Below are positions 21,806 to 32,428 of a stretch of DNA of 64,000 nucleotides, piece by piece. The stretch's first letter is position 1. Each line of letters begins with the position of its first letter. The notes beneath the pieces were generated by a model, which had not been told where the DNA came from, did not search any database, and worked only from the letters and a program-made list of their open reading frames with translations. Made by a program: the position numbers and the translations under genes. This DNA is from Neofusicoccum parvum (Eukaryota; Ascomycota; Dothideomycetes; Botryosphaeriales; Botryosphaeriaceae): assembly GCA_020912385.1 (NCBI GenBank), contig CP087215.1:248001-312000 (forward strand), read 5' to 3'.

Positions 21806-23278
21806 TCATACAACGTCGTTATCTTGTATTCCTCTATGATACATTACTCTAATACCAGCTTCAACCAGCTCAAGAAGGCGATCCTCATCTATTTTCACGT
21901 TCAAGTCATGCCAGTCTCCAGTCCCGACAGTTTCTGCATGAGCGCTGAAGTACTTATGGCCTTTAAGCTTGGCCAGGTTCCTGAACACCTTGTAATCAAG
22001 TTCGCGAGGTAGGATCTCCACAACGCTCGACTCCTCGGGTAGGAACATCGAATGGGTCATCCCAGCCCCATGGACACCAACCAGGACATCAGTTCCCTGC
22101 ACAACCCTCAGCTGCTCAGCGAAAGGTATGGTTGCAAAGTCGATAGCTTGGATGTGGACGTTCGGGAAGTGCACCCGCAGATTCTCCAGGTGTTCGGCCA
22201 TCTTGAGAAGCACCCTCGACGACGTCCGGTTGATGAACGTAAGCGTCAGCTTCGGCTCGTTGCTCTCTGGGTGAGGTTGTGCGGATTTCCCGAGCCTGTA
22301 CTGGGAGAGAACACGATTCGAAAATACGTCCAGGAGCTGCGAGTGGGTGCATGCCCCGGAATGCCAGTCTCCACGCCACAGTGGATTGCTTCCCCCTGCC
22401 AGCGGAATGATCACGTTTTCAAGACATCTGGGAGTGCGGCTTGAGGGCAAGTCCTTTAGACGGACGATGGGGAGAGGTGCGAACAGCTTCCAAAGGTCGA
22501 AGTATGGGCCATCCGGGTGGTCGTCGAGCACCACTATTTGCGTAGAGGAGATATCCGCCGCGGACAACAGTGGTTCGGAATCGGGTAATGAAGAGTCGGC
22601 GGGTGAGATACGCAGGACATCGATGGTGAGATACAAAGAGAATATCTCGAGCAGTGAATGCCAAAGATTCCCGGCTCCTTCACGCTTGAGGAGGATTGTA
22701 TACTTTGGAGCCCCTGAGGGATCCTGGCATAATTGCTCTGAGGATGATCCTGTGACAGTCGAGAAGTAGCTGTCGTAGATGTGGAACAGTCCGGTGTTGT
22801 ACATGTACCTCGGAAAGGAGTTCGGAGCCAGCGTTGCCTTCAGGCTGTCCTCTCCAGGATCCTCCCAAGGCGCGCAATCGAGCGTGAAGGACGTCGCCTG
22901 CTGCGTGTGTGAAAGCGACGTCTTCCTTGCTATGCAAAAAACATCCTCCCGTTCATCCGTAATTGTTGTGCCAAAACAGTCCAGTGACGACTCGGAGATG
23001 TCCTGGTCACAGTATGATCGTCTCCCGTCGCGCAAGGAGGTAAGGTATGCGGTGCTGTATTTGCTTTCGCACCACTCTGGGTCGGTTGCCTGAGGCGCAT
23101 AATCCGGGAGAATTGGCGGTCTGGAAATGTTGGGAGCACTGTACTGCAGAGAATGAACAGATGCGATATCGTAGAGGGGAGGTGTAACCCTTTCATGAAG
23201 GTGAAGGAATAGGAAGAGAGTGCATGCAACAGCGATGATCAATGAAACCCTGACAAGGAGGCTACTACGCAGAGCCAT
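21806..23278 (-). CDS. GT61-family (DUF563) glycosyltransferase
   Basis: Single-exon gene for a 490-residue type II membrane protein of the Golgi/ER lumen. The ATG at 23278 is chosen because the longer frame starts only at GTG. Residues 5-26 form a signal anchor (SLLVRVSLIIAVACTLFLFLHL). The lumenal part has the GT61/DUF563 signature near the C terminus: TDVLVGVHGAGMTHSMF followed by SSVVEILP, with NRTSSR and FPNVHIQAIDF before it. Family members move xylose, arabinose or GlcNAc to glycans; the EGF-domain O-GlcNAc transferase belongs here. Substrate cannot be read from sequence. Length fits the family. No neighbour suggests a pathway. Confidence 0.87.
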   Translation of the reverse strand: MALRSSLLVRVSLIIAVACTLFLFLHLHERVTPPLYDIASVHSLQYSAPNISRPPILPDYAPQATDPEWCESKYSTAYLTSLRDGRRSYCDQDISESSLDCFGTTITDEREDVFCIARKTSLSHTQQATSFTLDCAPWEDPGEDSLKATLAPNSFPRYMYNTGLFHIYDSYFSTVTGSSSEQLCQDPSGAPKYTILLKREGAGNLWHSLLEIFSLYLTIDVLRISPADSSLPDSEPLLSAADISSTQIVVLDDHPDGPYFDLWKLFAPLPIVRLKDLPSSRTPRCLENVIIPLAGGSNPLWRGDWHSGACTHSQLLDVFSNRVLSQYRLGKSAQPHPESNEPKLTLTFINRTSSRVLLKMAEHLENLRVHFPNVHIQAIDFATIPFAEQLRVVQGTDVLVGVHGAGMTHSMFLPEESSVVEILPRELDYKVFRNLAKLKGHKYFSAHAETVGTGDWHDLNVKIDEDRLLELVEAGIRVMYHRGIQDNDVV

Positions 23279-24187
23279 GGCGACGGTCGGGCTGTCGAAA
23301 AAGCCTTGGGAAACTCCGCGCCCAGGCACATTTTAAAGAGTGTTCAGACTTGCACTCTCAGCCGCTTGGCTCGTCTAATCGACCTCAGCTTCGCACCCGT
23401 ATTCCACCGCAGCAATTCCTACGTTGGCGTTGCACGTGTTTTTAGGTATGGGTCTGAATGTCCAAAAACTGTGCGCGTTGTGCCATATTTGGGTTCGGTG
23501 CCAGACCCTCGCAAAACTATGCCTCCTTGGGTAACTGGCTGAAAGCGCGTCGCTGTTGGTTTCCAAAAACGGGGTTCTCCGTCGCGAGAGCGAACAGGGG
23601 TGTGTGCATACCTACTTAGTGCGCCAATGCCGTCGCGTGGAATTATAAGCCACGATGATAAGTCAGGTAGCGTATAAAGGCTTGATAGGCCGAATTCTCG
23701 CTCGGTTAGCTAATGCAACCGGGCCGAGTAAAATGACTTCGGACACGATGGCACTAGTATAAGTGGTAGAGGAGGCGGGCCGAAGGATCACGGAGGTCAA
23801 ACCAAACGTGGAAGGGCTTCTATGAATAAAGTGGCGTGGTGTGGCTACGCTCTTCGTATTCACGACCCACCCGTCGGCAAGAAAAATCGCGTTACCAAAA
23901 AGTAATGTGTCCAACACCAACTTCCTCTCACAGGAGAAATACATTTGGAGCGACAGACTAAGCTGAGGTAATCATGAACAGCATACATTTCATCTCGAAT
24001 TAAAACTCTCCTCGCTCATGAATAGTGAGGCATTTCATTCCAACCAAACTTGTTCGCTACTATTGAGTCTCCGCTCATGAAGAAGTATATGCTAAACTCA
24101 TGACCTCTATGCCAAGAACTGACCCCTCCTCTATTCTTAGCCCTTAGACCCAGAAAAGCATCCGGCTAGCATCCGCGGAGGTCTTTC
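23279..24187. other. Intergenic region
   Basis: Upstream region of the GT61 gene. No coding motif was found; only short overlapping open frames are present. Confidence 0.5.
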
Positions 24188-24780
24188 ATGCCATCGACCA
24201 GACTAATTCCTACGATGCCGACGATGGTGCTCGGCTGCGCCTTCTCGTTACGAACTACCGCCCTTACGTCGTACGCAGCACTTGGCAACGATACCCTCGG
24301 TGCCAAGTACCGCTGGAATACCGAGCCCTTTGGGCTTTCCAGCTGCACGCAGGACTGTAGTTCTCTTCATCCCACATTGCCCCTAGCTCCTGCTTCGGCC
24401 AGCTTAACGTAGTAAGAAACAGTCGCGCACAGTCAAAGCGATAATCCGCATCTACGGCGATGAAGACGAACACACCTTTGACAACAGCAACGACAACGAT
24501 GACAGACTCCGGGTGCCAACCGGCTTCACCTTCTTCATCCACCTCACGCCCACCGCCACCGCCGACGGCTTCTAAGTCCTCAGCCTGGGCGATCCCGATC
24601 GGTACAGCAAAGACACGGACAAGCGAGACGACCGCTATACACCGGGTTATCGATTCGGCCGGCTGTGGGGCGAATGGTCAGGACTGCTGTGCACAGTAGG
24701 TTCGCGGAGTGCAGCCATCGTCGTTGACAGTTCCGGCCCGCAGACAACCATGTCGTGCAGAGCGGCTTTACTGAAGACTA
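24188..24780 (+). pseudogene. Possible decayed gene of unknown family
   Basis: A protein-like plus-strand frame starts at ATG 24188, passes a plausible 78-bp intron (GTAGTT at about 24356 to CACAG near 24433) and continues with IIRIYGDEDEHTFDN and GFTFFIHLTP. It then meets an in-frame TAA (codon in GACGGCTTCTAA), after which the same frame reads SLGDPDRYSKDTDKRDDR and PGYRFGRLWGEW. The stop could be a single C-to-T change. I do not recognise the family, and frames shift again after about 24780, so this may be a gene fragment or chance. Confidence 0.28.
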
Positions 24781-25349
24781 TGCCATGCCCACTTCCATAT
24801 GCCCACCTGTGGGAAACAGTAGGCCCAGGAACCATCTTACCGGCTGTAGTGGGTGGAATTCATCTCTTCTCAGGATGCGCGGGACTGGATTCGGCTTGGG
24901 CATATTCAACTACACTTTGTTCCTGCTATTTACGTCCCACGAGGTTATGAGCAGTTCCTCCACTTCGTTGCAAGACGCGCTCCCCTCGCTGCAGCTGTGA
25001 TATCTTGTCGAGAAGGCGACGACGCTGCATGCAGAAAGTCGATTCATAGGCGTCTTACTCCGCTACAGCCTTGCACCGCGTCGGATCTACCCATACCTCC
25101 AAGCATCAGTGACCCCGAAACGAAGATCGCAGACCTCCACACGAAGGTGTACCCGCACCAGACCGAACTCGTCCTCGCACACGTCGTCGAAGCTTTCCGG
25201 CGGCCGGGCAGCGACCTCAGCGCTATGCAAACGGGCACCATCGTCCCAGAGCCACAGGGAGTCCAGGCGAAGCACGGAAACGTCATGCGGCAGGTATCTG
25301 GAATCCTCAATGCAGGAGGCCTCGTAGAGAGCTCCAGTGCGGGTGCCGT
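24781..25349. other. No supported gene
   Basis: A 166-codon frame (24853-25353 plus) with no recognised motif might be further debris of the preceding decayed gene. Nothing else was seen. Confidence 0.4.
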
Positions 25350-26060
25350 ATAGACGACCGGGGCGGGGCGGGGCGATACGGCGTGCTCGCATCGACGGAC
25401 TGCACTCCGCGCGATGAAGAGCCCGGCTGGCGCGACGACGCGCGTCCGCGCGCTGCTGCGCCTCGCCTCGCCGAGCGCGCGCGCAGCCGGTCCTGGCTCG
25501 AGCGGGCGGGGGGCTGGTCGCCGACTGGGGGCGCGAGGACGGCTGGCGGCCGCGGAGGTCGAGCGGCGGAGAGTGCACCGAGTGCGATCGGGTGCGCGGG
25601 CGGGGAGGGAGAGGCCCGCGGGACGGGGTGGAGGCGGTGCAGCTCCGCGCCGACGTGGATTGTTATGTACGCCGCCGAGCGCGACCCGGCGGGCGGGCGG
25701 CGGGCCGATCGGCAGCGAGCCCTGAGCCCCCGGCCTTGCGACACGCTCGCAGCGAAACCAGGCGCCGAGAGCTCAAGGGCATCCGGCCGCGGCAGACCCA
25801 GCTGCTCTTCGCCAAGGGCTTCCTCCCCGTGAGCGTCGGCCACCGGCTCTGCCCAGAAAAAACGCTCCTCGACGGCCCGACTGACCAACGTGCGGGTCGC
25901 GCTGCCCTCTCTCCCTCCGCTGCTCCGCCGCGCCGACATCCGCCTCTCCGCCGGCTCCGCTCCACCCCCCGCCCGCCACCGTCCTCGCCTTCCACCGCCC
26001 AACTGACTGCCACGACCCGTGCTGGCGCCGACACAACGCCTCCTTTACGTCCTTCCAGGT
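25350..26060. other. Very GC- and CpG-rich patch
   Basis: About 700 bp of strikingly GC-rich, CpG-dense DNA between ordinary-composition flanks. Long frames exist on both strands (for example 25307-26002 minus), but their translations are Arg-, Ala-, Gly- and Pro-rich, lack motifs and start without a convincing ATG, as expected from GC-rich random sequence. Confidence 0.6.
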
Positions 26061-26818
26061 GACGGACGCCTTGCAAGGGCCCGGTTCCGTGCCCAGTGTC
26101 TATTCCGTGAATTTGAATCCATGGGCTTTTACTTCCTCTGTCATGGCGGGATCGGGTCTGATGTTATGGTATTGGGTTCGGGTATTCCGGCAGTAGGGAT
26201 TTTATGCTCTCCAGAAAGGATTCTCACCCTTCCATTGCTTCGGTGTCCCAGGTAACACAACGCTCAGCTTCACTGCTATTCGCGAGAGACCGCAGTCACA
26301 CCTTCGCCCTCATCATCGTTATCTCGTACTTCCACTCAACGTCCTACATTAATGTTGAGAAGAGGCCTCAAATTGACAAAGTTGCCAAGGAGATTTACAT
26401 GAAGCTGGTAATTGTAATGTTACGAAAATCCTGCTGGGTAAAGCGGTTGACGAGAGAGAATTCCGCTGTACGTTCAGGTGACGGGTCAAGCTTTTCGTGG
26501 ACTGGGAAAACGCTACAACGCGATATTACTTCCTATTTGGAACTAGACCGGCGAAACTCTCCGCCGCCGGATGAAATTTACGCCATAGAATGAAGCGAAA
26601 CTGTGAGGAAGATATGAGTCGGGATCTTGGGCGCCCGGCACCCGCGGATTCCATGCCAAGCCGCTCGGGAGGATTCATCGCAGCGACACCGCGACAGGCA
26701 CGACACAACAGCGGAGATCGGCTATGACTCGATCTTAAAGATCCTATTTAAACAGCATTTTCTCTTCTAAGAATCAGCTAGACATCCACTACTGTTTTTT
26801 TCTATCATCACATCCACG
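26061..26818. other. Intergenic region upstream of the NmrA-like gene
   Basis: No gene was recognised. A TATA-type element stands near the right end. Confidence 0.5.
26745..26752 (+). promoter_or_regulatory. TATA-type element of the NmrA-like gene
   Basis: TATTTAAA lies 67 bp before the ATG and is followed by a CT-rich leader ending in CACG before the start codon. Confidence 0.5.
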
Positions 26819-27919
26819 ATGACTACCGTCGCTATTGCTGGAGGAACCGGGAACATTGGCAGGACTCTGTTTGAAGTTCTGTCCGAGAACCCAAAGAATA
26901 CTGTTTTCATCCTCTCTCGGAAGGAAAGTACAGGTGGTGAGAATGAGCAGTGGCACGACGTAGCTAACGGGCAGAATAGGGATCAACTGCTACCACCGAT
27001 GCGAAAGCCACTATTGTTCACATCGACTACGGTGATGTCGAATCAATTTCCCAGGCTCTCGAGAAGCATCAGATTGACACTGTCATCTCTTGCATCTCGA
27101 TGATTGACGAGTCGTCTGGAGAATCCGAGCTGAATCTGATCAGAGCTGCCGATACCTCTTCAGCGACTCGTCGGTTCATTCCCAACGACTGGGGCGTTCC
27201 ACTGCCGGAGAGGTGAGCACGGAAATCAAACGTTGGGAAACGCGTCAAGTTGATTCCACTTAGTCAAATTTCCGCTTTCCCCATCTTCAAGTATCAGAAG
27301 GCCGCAATCGAGCTTCTCCAGAAGTCAAAGCTTCAGTGGACCGTCTTCTACATCGGCTACATCATGGACTACTTTGGGGTTCCTCACATCAACACTCGCA
27401 TGGTTGGGCCTCCAGTCTTTGTAGACGTGGCCAACAATGTCGCGGCCTTGCCGGGAACTGGCAATGAACCCATCGTCTTGACCTACTCCTTTGACCTGGC
27501 TCGGTTTGTTGACGGGCTGCTCGCTACTCCGGACTGGCCTCAGCGGAGCATCGTCATTGGCGACAAGCTCACTTGGAACGAATTTGTGAAGCTTGCGGAG
27601 AGTGCTCGTGGTAAGTGCCATGGATATCCTGCCGAGAGGAGAAACAATCAGTAACTGTGGAGCAGGCACAAAATTCGACGTCAGCTACGATAGCTTTGAG
27701 GCTCTCGAGGCTGGCAGTGTCACTGAACTTCCGTGCTACAAAGCCGTGTACTCTTTCTACCCAAAAGAACAGCTGGAGTATTTTCTGGCCATGGTTGGTA
27801 GAGGTATGGTCTCTGGGTACCATGATCTGCCGTTTCAGGGGTCTCTCAACGAATTGCTCCCGCAAATACGCACTCTCAGCACGAAAGAGATGCTCGAAAA
27901 GGCTTGGAAGAGAGAGTAA
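26819..27919 (+). CDS. NmrA-like / isoflavone-reductase-type NAD(P)-binding protein
   Basis: Predicted 307-residue cytosolic Rossmann-fold reductase or redox sensor. Exons are 26819-26936, 27008-27212, 27264-27610 and 27666-27919. The N terminus has the dinucleotide motif AIAGGTGNIGRTLFEVL, followed by VHIDYGDVESI, DTVISCISMI and RRFIPNDWG, a pattern typical of the atypical short-chain NmrA/PCBER family. Length is normal for the family. Intron 1 is less certain: its GTGAGA donor and GCTAAC branch site are good, but the nearest acceptor (AATAG, 26980) breaks the frame, so the acceptor GCGAAAG at 27007 is used. The other introns have GTGAGC and GTAAGT donors. The next gene on the same strand is a FAD-linked oxidase, which hints at a small tailoring group. 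Confidence 0.82.
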
Positions 27920-28997
27920 TCATCTTGTATCAACGGAAATGCGAGTGTGACCAGTGGTATATCTACATGGTTGAGATAATAAAGAGATTACTGTCTTTCT
28001 CAATGAACTCGCTAGCATTACAAGGTAGATGGACGGCGTAGTGGCTCAAAATAGTTTGGGAAAGAACTGTTGCTAAAGCATCTACATCTGAGTGACGATC
28101 AAGACTACCTCATCCTTTGACCAAAGGAAACCATAAATACACTCAGCATAAGTGCAGTTCATCCTACAAGCGGCAAGCTGAAAGTATATACACAAGTAGT
28201 ACGCATCATCTACGCGTCTTCTCAAGCGCTGTGGTGAACCAGAGCGTACTTGACAGATAGATCAGGTGGCTAAATGCTACGTATGCGGCATCTCACGTGT
28301 AGATACACAACAACATATTCAACCTGGAAAACCCGGTTCTTCCTTACACAGAGGAAGAAGCCATAGAAGGTTTCTCTGCCGTCCGTTATCTGTTTAGTAC
28401 CCGTTATGTCTGCTTCTCTCTTAGACTCTTTGATTGTATTGTTGTTGGATATGTTGCTTTTCCACGCCTTGACCTTCTTGCTCCGCCTGATTGCCTCTCG
28501 ATCCCCTGAGACTTGCTTAGAACTTCTCGCTCTCATTCCGCGCATGCCAAGAGGGGATGCGCGGAATGGATCACTAGTTCCTTAGCTGTAGATCTCGCCA
28601 CTAAACTGTTCTTGGGTGAGGCAAAGCTTCGGCTCATGCGACCGATGTACCACGTAGAGGGAAGTATCAACCGGAGATAATATACGGAGATAGGATTTAA
28701 AAGTAACTCGTATATAGATCCATATAAAATACCTGTTGTTTGTCAACGCTAGTACATATCGAGCAGGTATATGTTTCTGAAAGAAGGAATGCAGCTTTCC
28801 CGAGTCTCCGGCTTGGTAGACATTTTGCCAAGCTCTGCTGGACCGTGTTATTTCGAGTTTCCTCCAAATACGGTCCATCCTTCACTCAGTCGACGGTTCA
28901 TCAAGTAGAGCGAATCGCAAAACCGGGCCTCAAACATTAGAAACGCAGTGTCATTCATTGAGACATAATAATCGTTGGGCATTTTTCAGCTCTCAAG
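27920..28997. other. Intergenic region with one strong inverted repeat
   Basis: Between two same-strand genes. Apart from the palindrome at 28534-28568, nothing recognisable is present. Confidence 0.5.
28534..28568. repeat. Perfect 12-bp inverted repeat with 11-bp spacer
   Basis: Arms CATTCCGCGCAT (28534-28545) and ATGCGCGGAATG (28557-28568) are exact reverse complements. It could be a transcriptional hairpin, a dyad operator or a mobile-element scar, about 430 bp before the FAD-linked oxidase gene. Confidence 0.7.
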
Positions 28998-30744
28998 ATG
29001 TCCAGGGCTGTCTTTTCCCCTGCCCTTCTCTTCGTTGGGACAATCCTCCTTAATGCCGGCGTGCAGGGTACCTTGAGCCCAAAGTCCCAAAGCAACTACA
29101 CCATTTCTGCAGCTTGTCATGAAGCTGTGAGTCACCTCTCCTTCAATTGTGTGCCGCGACTAATCTTCTACAGTGTACACAGCTTTCTTCAGCATTCGGT
29201 TCTGCTCTACACTATCCCGACAACGATAACTTCACCATTTGGGACGCCAAGCAGCAAGAAGTTCGCCCGGCATGCCGTGTCGAGCCATCTTCCGCTGCTG
29301 ATATTGCGCAAGTTCTCGGAATACTTGTTGATAACTGGTGCAACTTCGCTGTCAAGGGTGGCGGTCATTCGAGGCATCCGGATGACTCCAACTCAGTTGG
29401 GGGCGTTACAGTCGACCTTGATCGGATCAATACCGTTGAAGTTGCCACAGACGGTCTCAGTGCACGAGTAGGCGGAGGTGCAACCTCGATTCAGGTGTAC
29501 AGCGCTCTGGAGCCTCGGAATCTGTCTTTCGTCGGTGGCAGGGTGGGTTCCGTTGGAGTCGGTGGCTTTACCCTTGGCGGGGGCACCTCGCCATTTTCGA
29601 ACAAGTACGGCTGGTCTCTGGATAATGTCTATGAGTATGAGGTATGTGATACGACCAACAACCCTCTTTACCTTTCTCCCTGGAAATTAAATGCCACTAA
29701 CCTGCTGATCAAGGTCGTCCTCGCTAATGGCACGATCGCGACCGCTTCTGAGCAGGACAACCCTGACTTGTACTTCGCCCTCCGTGGGGGCAGCAACAAC
29801 TTCGGCATCGTCACCGCCTTCACTGTTCGCACCTTCCCCCAGGGTCCGGTTTTTACCGCTCGAGTGACCTACGGCGAGAACCAGACGGAACAGGTTCTGG
29901 ATAGGGTCTATGACCTCTTCACAGATAGAGAGCTTTCTGGCGACGTAGAAATGGGCTACGATCTTTATTACAGCTACAGCCAGGCTGCCGACAGTTTCAC
30001 GATGCTCGGTACACAGCGCTACGGAATACCTGTCTCGAACCCACCCGTCTTTCAAGCCATCGACCGGATCCCCCCACTGTCAAGGAATGTAAACATCGGT
30101 ACTATGGCGGACTTGTTGGATTCTTCTACGCCCTTGGGCACGACGCGGTACGTATGATTTCAAGTCCCGATTGTATCTCGACTGTCAACGCTGACATGCT
30201 GTAGCCATCTTTTTGGCACGATAAGTATACTGCCCTCCCGCGCTCTGCTTACCCAGGGTATCCAAATCTTCAGGGAGGAGGTGGCGGCAATTAAAACGGT
30301 CGAAGGCCTGGCTCCAAACTTCATCTCGTACCCGATACAGAGGAATGCGATCGCGGCGATGAAGCAGCGTGGTGGAAATGCTCTCGGAATAGACCAAACC
30401 GAACCCCTCCTCAGTAAGTCCCCACACAGGTGGCGTGACATAGCCTCACTAATCTATGATAAGTAATCTTTATATCAACGGCTTGGTCAAGTGCTCAAGG
30501 CGATGATGATGTTACCACTATGACGACGAATGTCCTGAATAGGATTAACTCAGCAGCCGAGGCTCTTGGAGTGGACCACCCGTATCGCTACATCAACTAT
30601 GCAATGGATGGCCAAGCTGATGAGGTGTTCGCCGGATACGGTCATGCGAATGCACAGAGACTGAGAGAAATTCAGAGGGCCGTTGACCCTCGCGGCGTGT
30701 TCACTTCGAATGGCTTGTGGAGGGGGTTCATGAAATTGTTGTAA
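28998..30744 (+). CDS. Secreted FAD-linked oxidoreductase (BBE/VAO type)
   Basis: Predicted 530-residue secreted flavoprotein. Exons are 28998-29126, 29174-30147, 30205-30413 and 30464-30744, with GTGAGT, GTACGT and GTAAGT donors. Signal peptide covers about residues 1-24. The FAD-binding PCMH domain holds FAVKGGGHSRH (His about 108, the usual 8-alpha flavin attachment site), VDLDRINTV, and GGRVGSVGVGGFTLGGG. At the second covalent site, where bicovalent members have CxxVG, an Arg replaces Cys, so single covalent attachment is expected. The C terminus has the berberine-bridge block with INYAMDG, FAGYGHAN and VDPRGVFTSNGLW. Such enzymes oxidise alcohols, sugars or secondary metabolites. Substrate is unknown. 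A LINE sits 44 bp beyond the stop codon's target repeat, so 3' processing may be altered. Confidence 0.88.
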
Positions 30745-30776
30745 AAACGTTTCCTGCGATATGTTTACGACGGATA

Positions 30777-30782
30777 AATAAA
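30777..30782 (+). terminator. AATAAA polyadenylation-type signal
   Basis: AATAAA lies 33 bp after the FAD-linked oxidase stop and just before the LINE target site; it is the likely cleavage signal of that gene. Confidence 0.4.
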
Positions 30783-30787
30783 CTCAA

Positions 30788-30801
30788 TCAACTTGGTTAT
30801 T
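30788..30801. repeat. 5' target-site duplication of the LINE
   Basis: TCAACTTGGTTATT, identical to 36466-36479. The pair brackets the retrotransposon exactly and marks its insertion site. Confidence 0.88.
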
Positions 30802-31027
30802 GGACAACGAGATCCACCTTTAGCGGTCATCAACTCGATCGAACTGCCGCCACCACAAAATCAAGAGCAAAAGAAAGCGCACATTCAGGAGAGTAACTCA
30901 GCCTAGGCCCAGGGCGTGCACTGCCCCGGTGGGTCCGCAAGAGCCAGTCTCAATTCAACCACATCGTCTCTTCTCCCCACAAAGATTTTCACCCTACCGG
31001 CCCGTGCGCCGGTAAGACCCGGGTGAC

Positions 31028-32428
31028 ATGGAGAGCACAGAGCCCCATACACCCCGGGCGCAGAGCCCCACCAACCCAGTCTCGCCCCAGGCCCCTACAG
31101 CTGTCCGAACCCTAAGGATCAACCGAGAAGAAACACTCCCAGGAAGGACTACGCGCAGCACCTCTCGTGTTATGCCAACAGATAGCAGAACAGCCGGGAA
31201 AAGCAAAGCCACACCACAAGCGAGAAAAACTACCAAAGAAACCCAGACTACTAAAACCCAAGCCACCAAGACTCAGAACACCGAAACACAGGCCACAGAG
31301 GCCCAAGCCAAGTCCAGCCTAAACGCAGAGCGAGCGAGGATGGCCCTCATCAACATGCCAGATATACCCCTTTTGGTAGAATATATGAAGAAAGAGCTCT
31401 CTGAGCAAAAAGACCTTCTTCAGCTACTACAGCAAGGACAAGAAGATGCTAAGAAAGAACGCGAGACTCTTATCACCCAAAACAAGGCTCTACAGAATCA
31501 AGTCATAGACCTCACAGAGAAAGTAGACAAGATCAGCTATGAACTCAAGACTACACGCCAGCAACAGCCTCAACAACGGAACTGGGCTAGAGTAGCGGCA
31601 CTCCCACCTGCTATCCTACCTACTATCCTACCCCCTCAGTCGTACCACAAGCAATCCGGAAACAGTCTCCGGGTAATGAAGATCACCACTACGCAGCTCC
31701 AAACAGACCAAGACACGCCGGACAACCAACTGAAGCGAGACATGCCGCAGGATAAAGTAGCCAAGCAGATCTCAGATGCCCTCAAAGAATGCGACAACAC
31801 TAAGGACGTGGAGATCCTCGGAGTAGGCTCTACAAAGACAGGATATCTGATTCGGTTCAGAACAGACAAAGGGAAAGAGACTGCTGAGAAGAATACCGAG
31901 TGGGTAGAGAAGCTAGGAGAGCAGACTAAGATTACCCACCCCCGCTATGGAATCGTCGCCCACCTTACACCAACTGAAGAGGTTCGGATGGACGAGAAAG
32001 AGTATGGTATCGAGAAGATCAACCAGGAGAACGACCTTACGCAGCTAGGCTACCAGATTGAAGATATCGCATGGATGAAGAAGAAAGACGCCCCTCTCGG
32101 ACGCCACGCCTCCCTCGGGATCTGGTTTCGTTCGGAACAAGCAGCCCAGCACGCTATTTACAACGGCCTTAGGTTTGGACAACAGTTCACCAGCCGTGTA
32201 GAACACTATAGCATGGAGAGGAAGAGATGCTTCCGCTGCCAAGCCCTAGGACACCTTGCTTGGAACTGTAGAGAGAAGCAAAGATGTAGAAACTGCTGCG
32301 GAGAACACGATACCCAGGATTGCCCACTAGGAACAACCCCACGGTGCGCTGATTGCGGACAGAACCACCTAACAAGAGCACCCCAATGCAGTGAACGTCT
32401 TCCATACGCACGTAGAACCGAATGTTAG
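31028..32428 (+). CDS. LINE ORF1, nucleic-acid-binding Gag-like protein
   Basis: A 466-residue protein starting ATGGAGAGC. The N-terminal quarter is Thr/Gln/Lys-rich and probably disordered; residues about 120-180 form a coiled coil (KKELSEQKDLLQLLQQGQ). The C terminus carries CCHC-type zinc knuckles: CFRCQALGHLAWNC, CRNCCGEHDTQDC and a related CADCGQNHLTRAPQC. It would coat the element RNA. The stop codon overlaps the ORF2 start in ATGTTAG, pointing to stop-start coupling of translation. The frame is intact. Confidence 0.9.
   Translation: MESTEPHTPRAQSPTNPVSPQAPTAVRTLRINREETLPGRTTRSTSRVMPTDSRTAGKSKATPQARKTTKETQTTKTQATKTQNTETQATEAQAKSSLNAERARMALINMPDIPLLVEYMKKELSEQKDLLQLLQQGQEDAKKERETLITQNKALQNQVIDLTEKVDKISYELKTTRQQQPQQRNWARVAALPPAILPTILPPQSYHKQSGNSLRVMKITTTQLQTDQDTPDNQLKRDMPQDKVAKQISDALKECDNTKDVEILGVGSTKTGYLIRFRTDKGKETAEKNTEWVEKLGEQTKITHPRYGIVAHLTPTEEVRMDEKEYGIEKINQENDLTQLGYQIEDIAWMKKKDAPLGRHASLGIWFRSEQAAQHAIYNGLRFGQQFTSRVEHYSMERKRCFRCQALGHLAWNCREKQRCRNCCGEHDTQDCPLGTTPRCADCGQNHLTRAPQCSERLPYARRTEC

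Noticed and set aside
23278..23329. N-terminal extension of the GT61 protein
   Set aside because: The longer frame begins with GTG; the ATG at 23278 directly precedes a standard signal anchor.
25307..26002. 231-codon minus-strand frame
   Set aside because: Lies in the CpG-rich patch and has random-looking Arg/Ala/Pro-rich composition without a convincing start.
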